From: Streptomyces sp. SID5910
GTDB lineage: Bacteria; Actinomycetota; Actinomycetes; Streptomycetales; Streptomycetaceae
DNA length: 38,200 nucleotides
Reading direction: 5' to 3'
NCBI RefSeq assembly: GCF_009862125.1
Contig: NZ_WWHX01000587.1
Span: 1 to 38,200 of the forward strand
Shown here: positions 1-7,773 of the stretch, piece by piece
Numbering within the stretch: the first letter of the stretch is position 1
Layout: every line of letters begins with the position of its first letter
Program-made: the position numbers and the translations under genes
Notes under the pieces: generated by a model
What the model saw: only the letters and a program-made list of their open reading frames with translations
Told to the model about the DNA's origin: nothing
The model's database searches: none

Positions 1-2060
1 TAGTCGGCCTTGCGCAGCAGGTCGCGGGCCTCCTTCTCGTCCAGCGTCCCCAGGGCCTGGTCGAAGAGCTGGTCGACCTGGTCGGTGCCGACCCGGGTGT
101 AGTTCTGCGCGACGTTCAGGGAGCCGTCGGCGGCCGGGACGGGCTTGGCGTAGATGGGGCGGGCGTCGGTGGCGGGGAAGGCGGTGGTCGGCCAGGAGTA
201 GAGCGCCAGGTCGTACTCGCCGGAGGCGATGTGGTCCTTGAAGTAGCTCTCGTCGGAGACCTTGGTGATGTCGGTGGCGATGCCGACCTTCTTCAGCATG
301 CCGGTGATGCGGTCGGCGACGGTGCGCAGCGCCTCGGAGCCCGGCCCGGAGGGGAGCACGAAGCGCAGGGTGAGGGCCTTGCCGTCCTTGGCCAGGGGCT
401 TGACCGCCGAGCCGGCCGCCGGGGCGGCGGTGCCCTTGGGGGCGTAGGCGCCGGGCGCGCCGCCCTGGGCGGTGTTCTTGCCGCTGCGGTGCTTCTCGCC
501 GCTCTCCTGGTCGGTGTCGTCGTTCTTGTTGTCCTCGCCGACGATGTAGGTGCCGTCGTCACCGCCCTCGGACTTCTCGTCCTTGCCGTCCTTGTCCTTG
601 CTCTTCTCGCCCTTGGCGCCGGCCGCCTCCTCCCCCTTCTCCCGCTTGTCCACGGGCCCGCCGGGCACCCACCCGGCGTCCGCGAGGAGGGCGCGGGCCT
701 CCTTGGCGTCCGGGCCGCCGAGGGCTCCGCTGTTGTCGGCGTACACGGGCTGCCCGGCCAGGGCGAGGTGGCTGCCCACGGGCTGGGCGGGCAGGCCCAG
801 CGGCTTCAGCACCGCCTTGGCCAGTGCTCCGCGGTCCAGTGCGCGGGCGACGGCGCGGCGGACGCGTTCGTCGGCGAGGGGCCCGTCGGCGCCGTTGAGG
901 GCGAGCTGGGTGTAGGCGGGCTCCAGCGACTTGCGGAGCTCGAAGCCGCGCAGGGCCTCCTGCCGGCGCCGGTACTTCTCCGCGGTCTCGCGGCGCTTCT
1001 CGCGGGCGAGGGTCTCCTCGTCGGCGGCGTCCTCGTCGGAGCCGTTGGCGACGGCCCAGGAGCGCAGGTCGTCCGCGGCGGACCGCTTGCCGTCGGGGCC
1101 GGGCAGCGGCGTGCCGCCCGCTCCGGGGGCGGGGCTGCCGCTCGCGCCCATGACCGGGGCGCCGGTGCCCGTGGTCCGGGGCCCGGCGGCGAGCGCGACC
1201 TGCTCGGCGGTCTCCGGGTCGATCTCGGCGAGGTCGACCTCGCCGGCGGTCAGCGCGGAGACCCGCTTGTCGCGCGGCACGGCGCGCAGCACGATCTCGG
1301 AGAGCTTGGGCTGGTCGCCCCACCAGCGGGGATTGCGGGTGAGGACGACCTCGTCGGCCTTGGTGTCGACCTTCTTGAGGGAGAACGGCCCGGCGGTGAC
1401 CTTGAGCCCCCGCCGTGCTCCGTCGTTGAAGGAGTCCGGGGTGCCCATGACGTCCTTCGGGTACAGCGGCGTGAACAGCGACTTCCAGTCGGCGTAGGGC
1501 CGGCTGAAGGTGACCTTGACCTCCAGGTCGTTGTCGCCGCGCTCGATCTTCTCGATGCGGTCGTAGCCGGCGTTGCGGGCGGTCCAGTAGGCGCTGTCCT
1601 TGCCGGACAGGGCCCGCCACTGGGCGGCGAAGTCGGCGGCGCCGATCTCCCGGCCGTCGCTCCAGACGGCCTGCTGGTTGAGCTTGTAGAGGACGACCTG
1701 CTTGGGCTCGGTGTCGACGACCTTCGCGGACTCCAGGTAGTCCGGGTTGCGCACCGGGCGGCCGGCCGCGTCCATCCGGTACATCGAGGGCAGCACGGCC
1801 TGCGCGACGCGGGCCGTGGTGGCGTCGGCGTCCGACTGGAAGGTGTTCAGGGTGTCCGGCACCGAGTCCACGGCCCAGTGCAGGGTGCCGCCGTCGGCGA
1901 TCCGGGCCCGGGTCGCGAGGGCGATGTCCTGCCCGGCGAGCGGCTTGCCGGAGGAGTCCTCGGAGCTGCACCCGGTCAGCGCGGGGAGCGCGAGCACACC
2001 CGCGGTGAGGAAGGCGACCGAGCGCATGACCGCGCGGGGTCCGACGCCGACGTGGGACAT
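1..2060 (-). CDS. ABC transporter substrate-binding lipoprotein, peptide-type family 5 (3' end outside window)
   Basis: This is an extracytoplasmic solute-binding lipoprotein, probably for oligopeptides. The start is the ATG at 2058-2060, preceded by GGAGGT at good spacing. A signal peptide ends in a lipobox, LTG-C, with the lipidated Cys at about residue 31. The body reads like a family 5 (OppA/DppA) binding protein, with the segments QAVWSDGREIGAADF and TRNPRWWGD and the recognisable order of the fold. The reading frame is still open at base 1, so the C-terminus is missing. An unusual low-complexity insert rich in Lys, Glu, Asp and Gly lies at about residues 470-537. No permease or ATPase gene is in view; they may lie to the left. 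It is transcribed away from the sdh operon. The family call is firm, but the ligand is inferred. Confidence 0.85.
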   Translation of the reverse strand, partial: MSHVGVGPRAVMRSVAFLTAGVLALPALTGCSSEDSSGKPLAGQDIALATRARIADGGTLHWAVDSVPDTLNTFQSDADATTARVAQAVLPSMYRMDAAGRPVRNPDYLESAKVVDTEPKQVVLYKLNQQAVWSDGREIGAADFAAQWRALSGKDSAYWTARNAGYDRIEKIERGDNDLEVKVTFSRPYADWKSLFTPLYPKDVMGTPDSFNDGARRGLKVTAGPFSLKKVDTKADEVVLTRNPRWWGDQPKLSEIVLRAVPRDKRVSALTAGEVDLAEIDPETAEQVALAAGPRTTGTGAPVMGASGSPAPGAGGTPLPGPDGKRSAADDLRSWAVANGSDEDAADEETLAREKRRETAEKYRRRQEALRGFELRKSLEPAYTQLALNGADGPLADERVRRAVARALDRGALAKAVLKPLGLPAQPVGSHLALAGQPVYADNSGALGGPDAKEARALLADAGWVPGGPVDKREKGEEAAGAKGEKSKDKDGKDEKSEGGDDGTYIVGEDNKNDDTDQESGEKHRSGKNTAQGGAPGAYAPKGTAAPAAGSAVKPLAKDGKALTLRFVLPSGPGSEALRTVADRITGMLKKVGIATDITKVSDESYFKDHIASGEYDLALYSWPTTAFPATDARPIYAKPVPAADGSLNVAQNYTRVGTDQVDQLFDQALGTLDEKEARDLLRKAD

Positions 2061-2381
2061 CTCTGCTACCTCCGGTAGGCCGCGGGGCTGGTGATCACGT
2101 CCGTGGTGATCGCGTTTGCGGTATATGGAGTTGATCATTTGTATTCGTGCGGTATTCGGCCACTGAAGAGGAAACGGTTCGGCTGTGCGGGGAGACACGG
2201 CGGCGACGGTGTGCAAGCCCACCCGTGCGGCCCAACGCACCGCGTCGCGCACCTGTACGCCCCGGCCAATCGCTGCACGTCCCTTCCCAGCGGCGGGTGT
2301 GACGCGCGACACTCGCAGGCGCATGAACGTCGCCGTCCAGGGCCGGCCGGGTGCCGGGCTCTACGGAAGTGAGGTCACGTC
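2061..2381. promoter_or_regulatory. Divergent intergenic region between the SBP gene and the sdh operon
   Basis: These 321 bases hold no convincing gene. They include one of the more AT-rich patches of the left part of the window (about 2105-2160, with TATATGGAG and TTGATCATTTG). There is also a short direct repeat, GTGATCA/GTGATCG, near 2091-2116. Since the genes on either side diverge, promoters for both should lie here. No -35/-10 pair is clear enough to name. Confidence 0.5.
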
Positions 2382-2672
2382 ATGTCCGTGCACGACGACC
2401 TGTCATCCCTCCAGCGCTGCCTCGACGACCTGTCCCGGTCGGTGAACCGGCTGGCACAGCAGCTCGGCGGTGACGGCCTGGAGATGCGCCGGGTCCGCAC
2501 CGACGCCGACCACCTGCGGGAGAGCGTCGCGCTGCTGCGGGCGGCGGCCGCCTCCCCCGGCGCGGCCAAGAGGCCCGACCTCGTCCCGATCCCCGACACG
2601 CCGTACGACGGCTCCCTGTGGACGGACTCGGACGACGAGGGCCTCGGCGCCCGCGACCGCCGCGCCCCCTGA
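2382..2672 (+). CDS. Small conserved-type protein upstream of sdhC (96 aa), function unknown
   Basis: The start is ATG with GTGAGGT upstream. The 96-residue product has a helical, possibly coiled-coil N-terminal half (about residues 5-60) with hydrophobic residues at regular spacing (LQRCLDDLSRSVNRLAQQL). An acidic tail follows (about residues 66-90, WTDSDDEG). There is no signal peptide or membrane segment. Its stop lies 20 bases before the sdhC start, so it is probably the first gene of the sdh transcript. The family is not recognised. A role linked to the dehydrogenase is inferred from position only. Confidence 0.6.
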   Translation: MSVHDDLSSLQRCLDDLSRSVNRLAQQLGGDGLEMRRVRTDADHLRESVALLRAAAASPGAAKRPDLVPIPDTPYDGSLWTDSDDEGLGARDRRAP

Positions 2673-2692
2673 CCCCGACCCGGAGCCGCACC

Positions 2693-3526
2693 GTGGCCAC
2701 TGGAACGGAACCACCCGACACCCACCCCCGACCCCGCGGCGGCGTCCACGCCCCGACGCGCGCCGCCATCCGCGCCCCGCACCTGCGCACCGACCGCTGG
2801 TGGCTGGCACCGGCCGCCACCGCCGCCGGGCTGCTGGCCTTCGTCGTCTACTCGACCTGGCGGGCCTTCGCGAACGCCGACTACTACGCGGCCCCGTACG
2901 TCTCGCCCTTCTACTCCCCCTGCCTCGCGGAGAACTGCGAGCCGATGCGCGCCGGCCCGAACTGGGGGCTCTTCGGCACCTGGTGGGGCGTCTCCCCCGC
3001 GATCATCATCCTGATCTTCCCGCTCGGCTTCCGCCTGACCTGCTACTACTACCGCAAGGCCTACTACCGGGGCTTCTGGGCGTCCCCGCCGGCCTGCGCG
3101 GTGGCCGAGCCGCACGAGAAGTACACCGGCGAGACCCGCTTCCCGCTGATCCTTCAGAACGTCCACCGGTACTTCTTCTACGCGGCGCTGCTGGTCGCGG
3201 GCATCCTCACCTACGACACGGTGCTCGCCTTCCGCGACGAGCACTACGCCTGGGGCCACATGGGCCTGGGCACCCTGGTGTTCCTGGCGAACATCGTGCT
3301 GATCTGGGCGTACACCCTCTCCTGCCACTCCTGCCGGCACATCGTCGGCGGCAAGCTCAGGCACTTCTCCCGGCACCCCGTGCGCTACCGGATGTGGCGT
3401 CTGGTCGGCCGGCTCAACGCCCGGCACATGGCCCTGGCCTGGGCGTCGCTGCTGAGCGTGGCGCTCGCCGACTTCTACGTCTATCTCGTGGCGTCCGGTG
3501 TCTTCGACGATCCGCGCTTCTTCTGA
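2693..3526 (+). CDS. sdhC: Succinate dehydrogenase membrane anchor subunit (Sdh1-type SdhC)
   Basis: This is the membrane anchor of a succinate:quinone oxidoreductase, which passes electrons from SdhB to menaquinone. The GTG start at 2693 gives 277 aa. The open frame continues upstream, but only into the preceding gene. Five hydrophobic segments are visible: near the N-terminus (LLAFVVYSTW), then ISPAIIILIFPLG-like, YAALLVAGILTYDTV, LVFLANIVLIWAY and WASLLSVALADF. The length and order match the Sdh1 anchor of mycobacteria rather than the short SdhC/SdhD pair. The Cys/His-rich element C-H-S-C-R-H at residues 211-216, and further Cys at 117 and 135, are candidate metal ligands. sdhA starts 16 bases downstream, so this gene belongs to one operon with sdhA and sdhB. 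Confidence 0.85.
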   Translation: MATGTEPPDTHPRPRGGVHAPTRAAIRAPHLRTDRWWLAPAATAAGLLAFVVYSTWRAFANADYYAAPYVSPFYSPCLAENCEPMRAGPNWGLFGTWWGVSPAIIILIFPLGFRLTCYYYRKAYYRGFWASPPACAVAEPHEKYTGETRFPLILQNVHRYFFYAALLVAGILTYDTVLAFRDEHYAWGHMGLGTLVFLANIVLIWAYTLSCHSCRHIVGGKLRHFSRHPVRYRMWRLVGRLNARHMALAWASLLSVALADFYVYLVASGVFDDPRFF

Positions 3527-3542
3527 TGAGTGAGGGCTCTTG

Positions 3543-5480
3543 ATGTCCGTGGTCGACCGGCAGGAGTGGGACGTCGTCGTGGTGGGCGCGGGCGGCGCCG
3601 GACTGCGCGCCGCGATCGAGGCCCGCGAGCGGGGCGCCCGTACGGCCGTGATCTGCAAGTCGCTGTTCGGCAAGGCGCACACCGTGATGGCCGAGGGCGG
3701 CATCGCCGCGGCCATGGGCAACGTCAACTCCGGCGACGACTGGCAGGTCCACTTCCGCGACACCATGCGCGGCGGCAAGTTCCTCAACCAGTGGCGGATG
3801 GCCGAGCTGCACGCCCAGGAGGCCCCGCAGCGGGTGTGGGAGCTGGAGACCTGGGGCGCGCTGTTCGACCGTACGAAGGACGGCCGGATCTCGCAGCGCA
3901 ACTTCGGCGGCCACGAGTACCCGCGCCTCGCGCACGTCGGCGACCGCACCGGCCTGGAGCTGATCCGCACGCTCCAGCAGAAGATCGTCTCCCTCCAGCA
4001 GGAGGACTTCCGGGAGACCGGGGACTACGAGTCCCGCCTCAAGGTCCTCCAGGAGTGCACGGTGACGCGGGTGCTCAAGGAGGGCAACGAGGTCTCCGGG
4101 GTCTTCGGCTACGCACGCGAGTCGGGCCGCTTCTTCGTCCTGGAGGCGCCCTCGGTGGTGCTCGCCACGGGCGGTATCGGCAAGTCGTTCAAGGTGACGT
4201 CGAACTCGTGGGAGTACACCGGCGACGGCCACGCGCTGGCGCTGCTGGCCGGGGCGCCGCTGCTGAACATGGAGTTCGTGCAGTTCCACCCGACGGGCAT
4301 GGTCTGGCCCCCGTCGGTCAAGGGGATCCTCGTCACCGAGTCGGTGCGCGGCGACGGCGGGGTGCTCAGGAACTCCGACGGCAAGCGGTTCATGTTCGAC
4401 TACGTCCCGGACGTCTTCAAGGAGAAGTACGCCGAGTCCGAGGAGGAGGGCGACCGCTGGTACGACGACCCGGACCACAACCGGCGTCCGCCCGAACTCC
4501 TCCCCCGCGACGAGGTGGCGCGCGCCATCAACGCCGAGGTGAAGGAGGGCCGTGGCTCTCCGCACGGCGGGGTCTTCCTCGACGTGTCGACCCGGATGCC
4601 GGCCGACGTGATCAGGCGCCGGCTGCCCTCGATGTACCACCAGTTCAAGGAGCTGGCCGACGTCGACATCACGGCCGAGGCGATGGAGGTCGGGCCCACC
4701 TGCCACTACGTGATGGGCGGCATCGCCGTCGACTCCGACACGGCCGCCGCGCGCGGGGTGCCGGGGCTGTACGCGGCCGGTGAGGTGGCCGGCGGCATGC
4801 ACGGCTCCAACCGGCTCGGCGGCAACTCGCTGTCCGACCTGCTGGTGTTCGGGCGCCGGGCGGGCCGGCACGCGGCCGGGTACGCGGCGGACCGGGAGGC
4901 CGGTGCGCGGCCCCGGGTGGACGACGACCAGGTCGCCGCGGCCGCCGCGGAGGCGCTGCGGCCGTTCTCCGCCGAGACGGAGCGGCCCGACGAGGGGCCG
5001 CCGGAGAACCCGTACACCCTCCACCAGGAACTCCAGCAGGCCATGAACGACCTGGTCGGCATCATCCGCCGCGAGCCGGAGATGAAGCAGGCCCTGGAGA
5101 AGCTGGCCGAGCTGCGGGTACGGGCCCGCCGGGCCGGTGTGGAGGGGCACCGGCAGTTCAATCCGGGCTGGCACCTCGCCCTGGACCTGCGCAACATGCT
5201 GCTGGTCAGTGAATGCGTGGCGCGGGCCGCGCTGGAACGCACCGAGTCGCGCGGCGGGCACACCCGCGAGGACCACCCCTCGATGGACCGCCGGTGGCGT
5301 CCGGTCAACCTGCTGTGCTCCCTGGCCGACCCGGTCCTCGGCCCGGCGGCGACGGACCCGGAGCGCGGCCAGATCGCCCTGGAACGCCAGACCACCGAGC
5401 CCATACGCCCCGACCTGCTCGCCCTCTTCGAGAAGGAAGAGCTGGTCAAGTACCTCGCCGAGGAGGAGTTGTCCGAATGA
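3543..5480 (+). CDS. sdhA: Succinate dehydrogenase flavoprotein subunit
   Basis: This subunit oxidises succinate to fumarate on the cytoplasmic face using covalently bound FAD. I chose ATG 3543, preceded by GTGAGGG; a TTG lies directly before it. The product is 645 aa. The dinucleotide fold VVVGAGGAGLRAA is at about residues 13-25. His46 in KAHTVMAEGG is the expected covalent FAD attachment site. The substrate-site motif HPTG has His249, and HGSNRLGGNSL has catalytic-type Arg424. The length agrees with the Sdh1 flavoprotein of mycobacteria. The stop overlaps the sdhB start (ATGA at 5477-5480), indicating translational coupling. Fumarate reductase is the alternative name for this fold; an aerobic actinomycete favours succinate oxidation. 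Confidence 0.95.
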   Translation: MSVVDRQEWDVVVVGAGGAGLRAAIEARERGARTAVICKSLFGKAHTVMAEGGIAAAMGNVNSGDDWQVHFRDTMRGGKFLNQWRMAELHAQEAPQRVWELETWGALFDRTKDGRISQRNFGGHEYPRLAHVGDRTGLELIRTLQQKIVSLQQEDFRETGDYESRLKVLQECTVTRVLKEGNEVSGVFGYARESGRFFVLEAPSVVLATGGIGKSFKVTSNSWEYTGDGHALALLAGAPLLNMEFVQFHPTGMVWPPSVKGILVTESVRGDGGVLRNSDGKRFMFDYVPDVFKEKYAESEEEGDRWYDDPDHNRRPPELLPRDEVARAINAEVKEGRGSPHGGVFLDVSTRMPADVIRRRLPSMYHQFKELADVDITAEAMEVGPTCHYVMGGIAVDSDTAAARGVPGLYAAGEVAGGMHGSNRLGGNSLSDLLVFGRRAGRHAAGYAADREAGARPRVDDDQVAAAAAEALRPFSAETERPDEGPPENPYTLHQELQQAMNDLVGIIRREPEMKQALEKLAELRVRARRAGVEGHRQFNPGWHLALDLRNMLLVSECVARAALERTESRGGHTREDHPSMDRRWRPVNLLCSLADPVLGPAATDPERGQIALERQTTEPIRPDLLALFEKEELVKYLAEEELSE

Positions 5481-6250
5481 GCGGCTACGAGGCCGGCTTC
5501 CGGGTGTGGCGGGGCGACGCGGAGGGCGGTGGGCTGGAGGACTTCCGCGTCGAGGTGAACGAGGGCGAGGTGGTCCTCGACATCATCCACCGCATCCAGG
5601 CCACCCAGGCCCCCGATCTCGCCGTGCGCTGGAACTGCAAGGCCGGCAAGTGCGGTTCGTGCTCGGCGGAGATCAACGGGCGGCCGCGGCTGATGTGCAT
5701 GACCCGCATGTCGGTCTTCGGCCGCGAGGAGACGGTCACCGTCACCCCGCTGCGGGCCTTCCCGGTCGTCCGCGACCTGGTGACGGACGTCGGCTTCAAC
5801 TACGCCAAGGCCAGGGAGGTCCCGGCGTTCGTGCCGCCCGCCGAGCTCGGGCCGGGCGAGTACCGGATGATGCAGGAGGACGTGGACCGCTCGCAGGAGT
5901 TCCGCAAGTGCATCGAGTGCTTCCTGTGCCAGGACACCTGCCATGTCGTCCGCGACCACGAGGAGAACAAGCCGGCCTTCGCCGGTCCGCGCTTCCTCAT
6001 GCGGGTCGCCGAGCTGGACATGCACCCGCTGGACGCGGCACCGGAGACCGGCCTGGACCGGGGGCGCACGGCCCAGGACGAGCACGGGCTCGGCTACTGC
6101 AACATCACCAAGTGCTGCACCGAGGTCTGCCCCGAGGGCATCCGGATCACGGACAACGCGCTGATCCCGCTGAAGGAGCGGGCCGTGGACCGCAAGTACG
6201 ACCCGCTGGTGTGGCTGGGCTCGAAGATCAGGCGCCGCTCCCGCGACTAG
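5477..6250 (+). CDS. sdhB: Succinate dehydrogenase iron-sulfur subunit
   Basis: This subunit relays electrons from the flavin in SdhA to the membrane anchor through three iron-sulfur centres. The ATG at 5477 overlaps the sdhA stop. The product is 257 aa. A plant-type 2Fe-2S site uses Cys54, Cys59, Cys62 and Cys74 (C-KAGK-C-GS-C). A second cluster begins at Cys145 (C-IE-C-FL-C-QDT-C) and a third at Cys208 (C-NITK-CC-TEV-CP). All expected cysteines are present, so the enzyme should be functional. It is the last gene of the operon. Its TAG stop overlaps the stop of the convergent gene on the other strand in a shared CTAG. Confidence 0.95.
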   Translation: MSGYEAGFRVWRGDAEGGGLEDFRVEVNEGEVVLDIIHRIQATQAPDLAVRWNCKAGKCGSCSAEINGRPRLMCMTRMSVFGREETVTVTPLRAFPVVRDLVTDVGFNYAKAREVPAFVPPAELGPGEYRMMQEDVDRSQEFRKCIECFLCQDTCHVVRDHEENKPAFAGPRFLMRVAELDMHPLDAAPETGLDRGRTAQDEHGLGYCNITKCCTEVCPEGIRITDNALIPLKERAVDRKYDPLVWLGSKIRRRSRD

Positions 6251-7413
6251 TCCTGGCGGACCCAGCCGTCGCGGTACGCCGTCCAGTCCTCGTCCGTCGC
6301 CGCGAAGTCGATGTACGCGGCGACGCCGAAGCGTTCGCGGCCGGCGTCCGTGCGGGACAGGCCGAGGCGGACGCCGCGGACGGCGGCGGCGACGGTCTCG
6401 GCGTGATTCCAGTGGCCGAAACGGTTCTCGTGGTAGAAGGGCAGGCCCATCAGCAGCTGCGTGGTGGGCGGCGTGACCTCCAGGGCGAGGGAGGTCTGCT
6501 GGGCGACATAGCCGCCGTACAGGCTCTCCAGGGGCTGCATCGTGTCGTACGACATGACGGCGATCTGGTCGACGCGGCGGGCGACCTGGCCGAAGAACTC
6601 CTGCGACCACCACTTGGGGTGCCCGGCGACCGTGCCCCAGAAGGAGTGGAAGGCGGGGACCGGGTCGATCTGGTGGGCGGCCACCGAGAGCTGCGCGCCC
6701 TCGGCCCGGGTCACCGCGCGCACGTCGTCGAGCAGGGACAGGTAGTTCCGGTCGCCGGAGTGCAGCGGCTCCAGGTCGAGGTGGACCCCGTCGTAGCCGG
6801 CGTCCAGGACCTGGCGGGCGGAGCGGACGACGGCGGCCCGGGTGGCGGCCTTCTCCAGCCGCATGCCGTCGGGGCTCTCGGTGGCGAGGACGTCGCCGAG
6901 GAAGGCCTGGACGCGGACGCCGGGCATCTCCCGGTGCACGGCGTCGGTCAGCCAGCGCGCCCGTGGGTACAGCGACTTCGGCAGCGTGCCGTCGTGCTCC
7001 ATCGGGCCGGTGTGGACGTAGAGGTCGCGGATGCCGGTGGTCTTCAGGCTGCGGGCCAGCGCGGTGAGGTCCGCGTCGGTCTTGCGGCCGTCGACCCAGG
7101 CATGGCCGAGCCAGATCGCGTCGCGGTTCCTGGTGTACGTGCCGTCGGCGGGGTCGCCCATGTAGTTGACGCGCAGGGCGGTCTCGGCGGTGAGGAGTGG
7201 GAGGAGCAGGACCAGGAGGACGGCGAGGGCGATACGGCGGGTGCGGCGGAGCCGTCTCCTGCGCGGGGGCGGCTGCTGTGGGGGCTGATCGCCGTCGGCG
7301 GCTGCGGGCTCGGGTGCCGGGTCGGCTGCCGGGTCGGGTGCTGTGGGTTCGGGTGTCGGTTCGGCTGCCGGGTCGGCTTTCGGTTCGGTGTCTCTCCGGT
7401 CCGTGTCCTCCAC
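6247..7413 (-). CDS. Membrane-anchored GH18-like (TIM-barrel) protein
   Basis: The start is GTG 7411-7413 behind GGGAGGGG; the product is 388 aa. A cytoplasmic Pro/Glu/Ala-rich tail (about residues 10-45) is followed by an Arg/basic patch and one transmembrane helix (IALAVLLVLLLPLL, about residues 62-76). The rest is a predicted extracytoplasmic domain. DGVHLDLE at residues 208-215 matches the GH18 signature DGxDxDxE, with His in place of the second Asp and the catalytic Glu215 kept. VMSYD near residue 287 matches the GH18 beta-6 motif. This is consistent with a barrel acting on or binding GlcNAc-containing polymer, but the substrate is not established. The gene is convergent with sdhB and stands alone. 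Confidence 0.6.
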   Translation of the reverse strand: MEDTDRRDTEPKADPAAEPTPEPTAPDPAADPAPEPAAADGDQPPQQPPPRRRRLRRTRRIALAVLLVLLLPLLTAETALRVNYMGDPADGTYTRNRDAIWLGHAWVDGRKTDADLTALARSLKTTGIRDLYVHTGPMEHDGTLPKSLYPRARWLTDAVHREMPGVRVQAFLGDVLATESPDGMRLEKAATRAAVVRSARQVLDAGYDGVHLDLEPLHSGDRNYLSLLDDVRAVTRAEGAQLSVAAHQIDPVPAFHSFWGTVAGHPKWWSQEFFGQVARRVDQIAVMSYDTMQPLESLYGGYVAQQTSLALEVTPPTTQLLMGLPFYHENRFGHWNHAETVAAAVRGVRLGLSRTDAGRERFGVAAYIDFAATDEDWTAYRDGWVRQD

Positions 7414-7533
7414 GGTGGTCCCCTCCCTGTGGCCGTCCCCGGTCGCGGTGGCCGGTTCCGGCGCATACGCTCCGAGCGTGTTGCCACCGGGGACGACTCG
7501 AACCGGTGTTCCGGTTGCGGTCAGGGGTGCGTC

Positions 7534-7773
7534 GTGATGATCTCCGCCGACCTGGTGCCGCCCTTGGTCACGGCCGGGGTGGCGCTGCTGCTCGCCGCGT
7601 ACGGCAGGGCGCGCCGCACCCGGCGCACCCGGACCCGTACGACACCGGGGCGGGTCGGAAGAGGCGGGTCAGAAGAGGCTCAGCAGGGCCTCCGCCGGGT
7701 CGGTCAGCTGGGTCTCGTCGCCCGGCAGGGGCAGCTCGAACCACACCGTCTTGCCGCGCGGCGTACGGCGTGA
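7534..7773 (+). CDS. Possible small membrane peptide (79 aa), doubtful
   Basis: A GTG-ATG start pair with GGGGTG upstream opens a short frame in the gap between two minus-strand genes. The first 25 residues contain a hydrophobic run (LVPPLVTAGVALLLAAY) followed by an Arg/Thr-rich stretch, as in small membrane peptides. The frame runs about 105 bases antisense into the 3' end of the neighbouring SpoIIE-type gene, which argues against it. It may be a chance frame in GC-rich DNA. Confidence 0.22.
   Translation: MMISADLVPPLVTAGVALLLAAYGRARRTRRTRTRTTPGRVGRGGSEEAQQGLRRVGQLGLVARQGQLEPHRLAARRTA

Noticed and set aside
231-2078. Long plus-strand open frame opposite the substrate-binding protein
   Set aside because: It is a GC-bias shadow. 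The minus-strand frame has a signal peptide, lipobox and ribosome site, while this one is Gly/Ala/Val-rich without domains.
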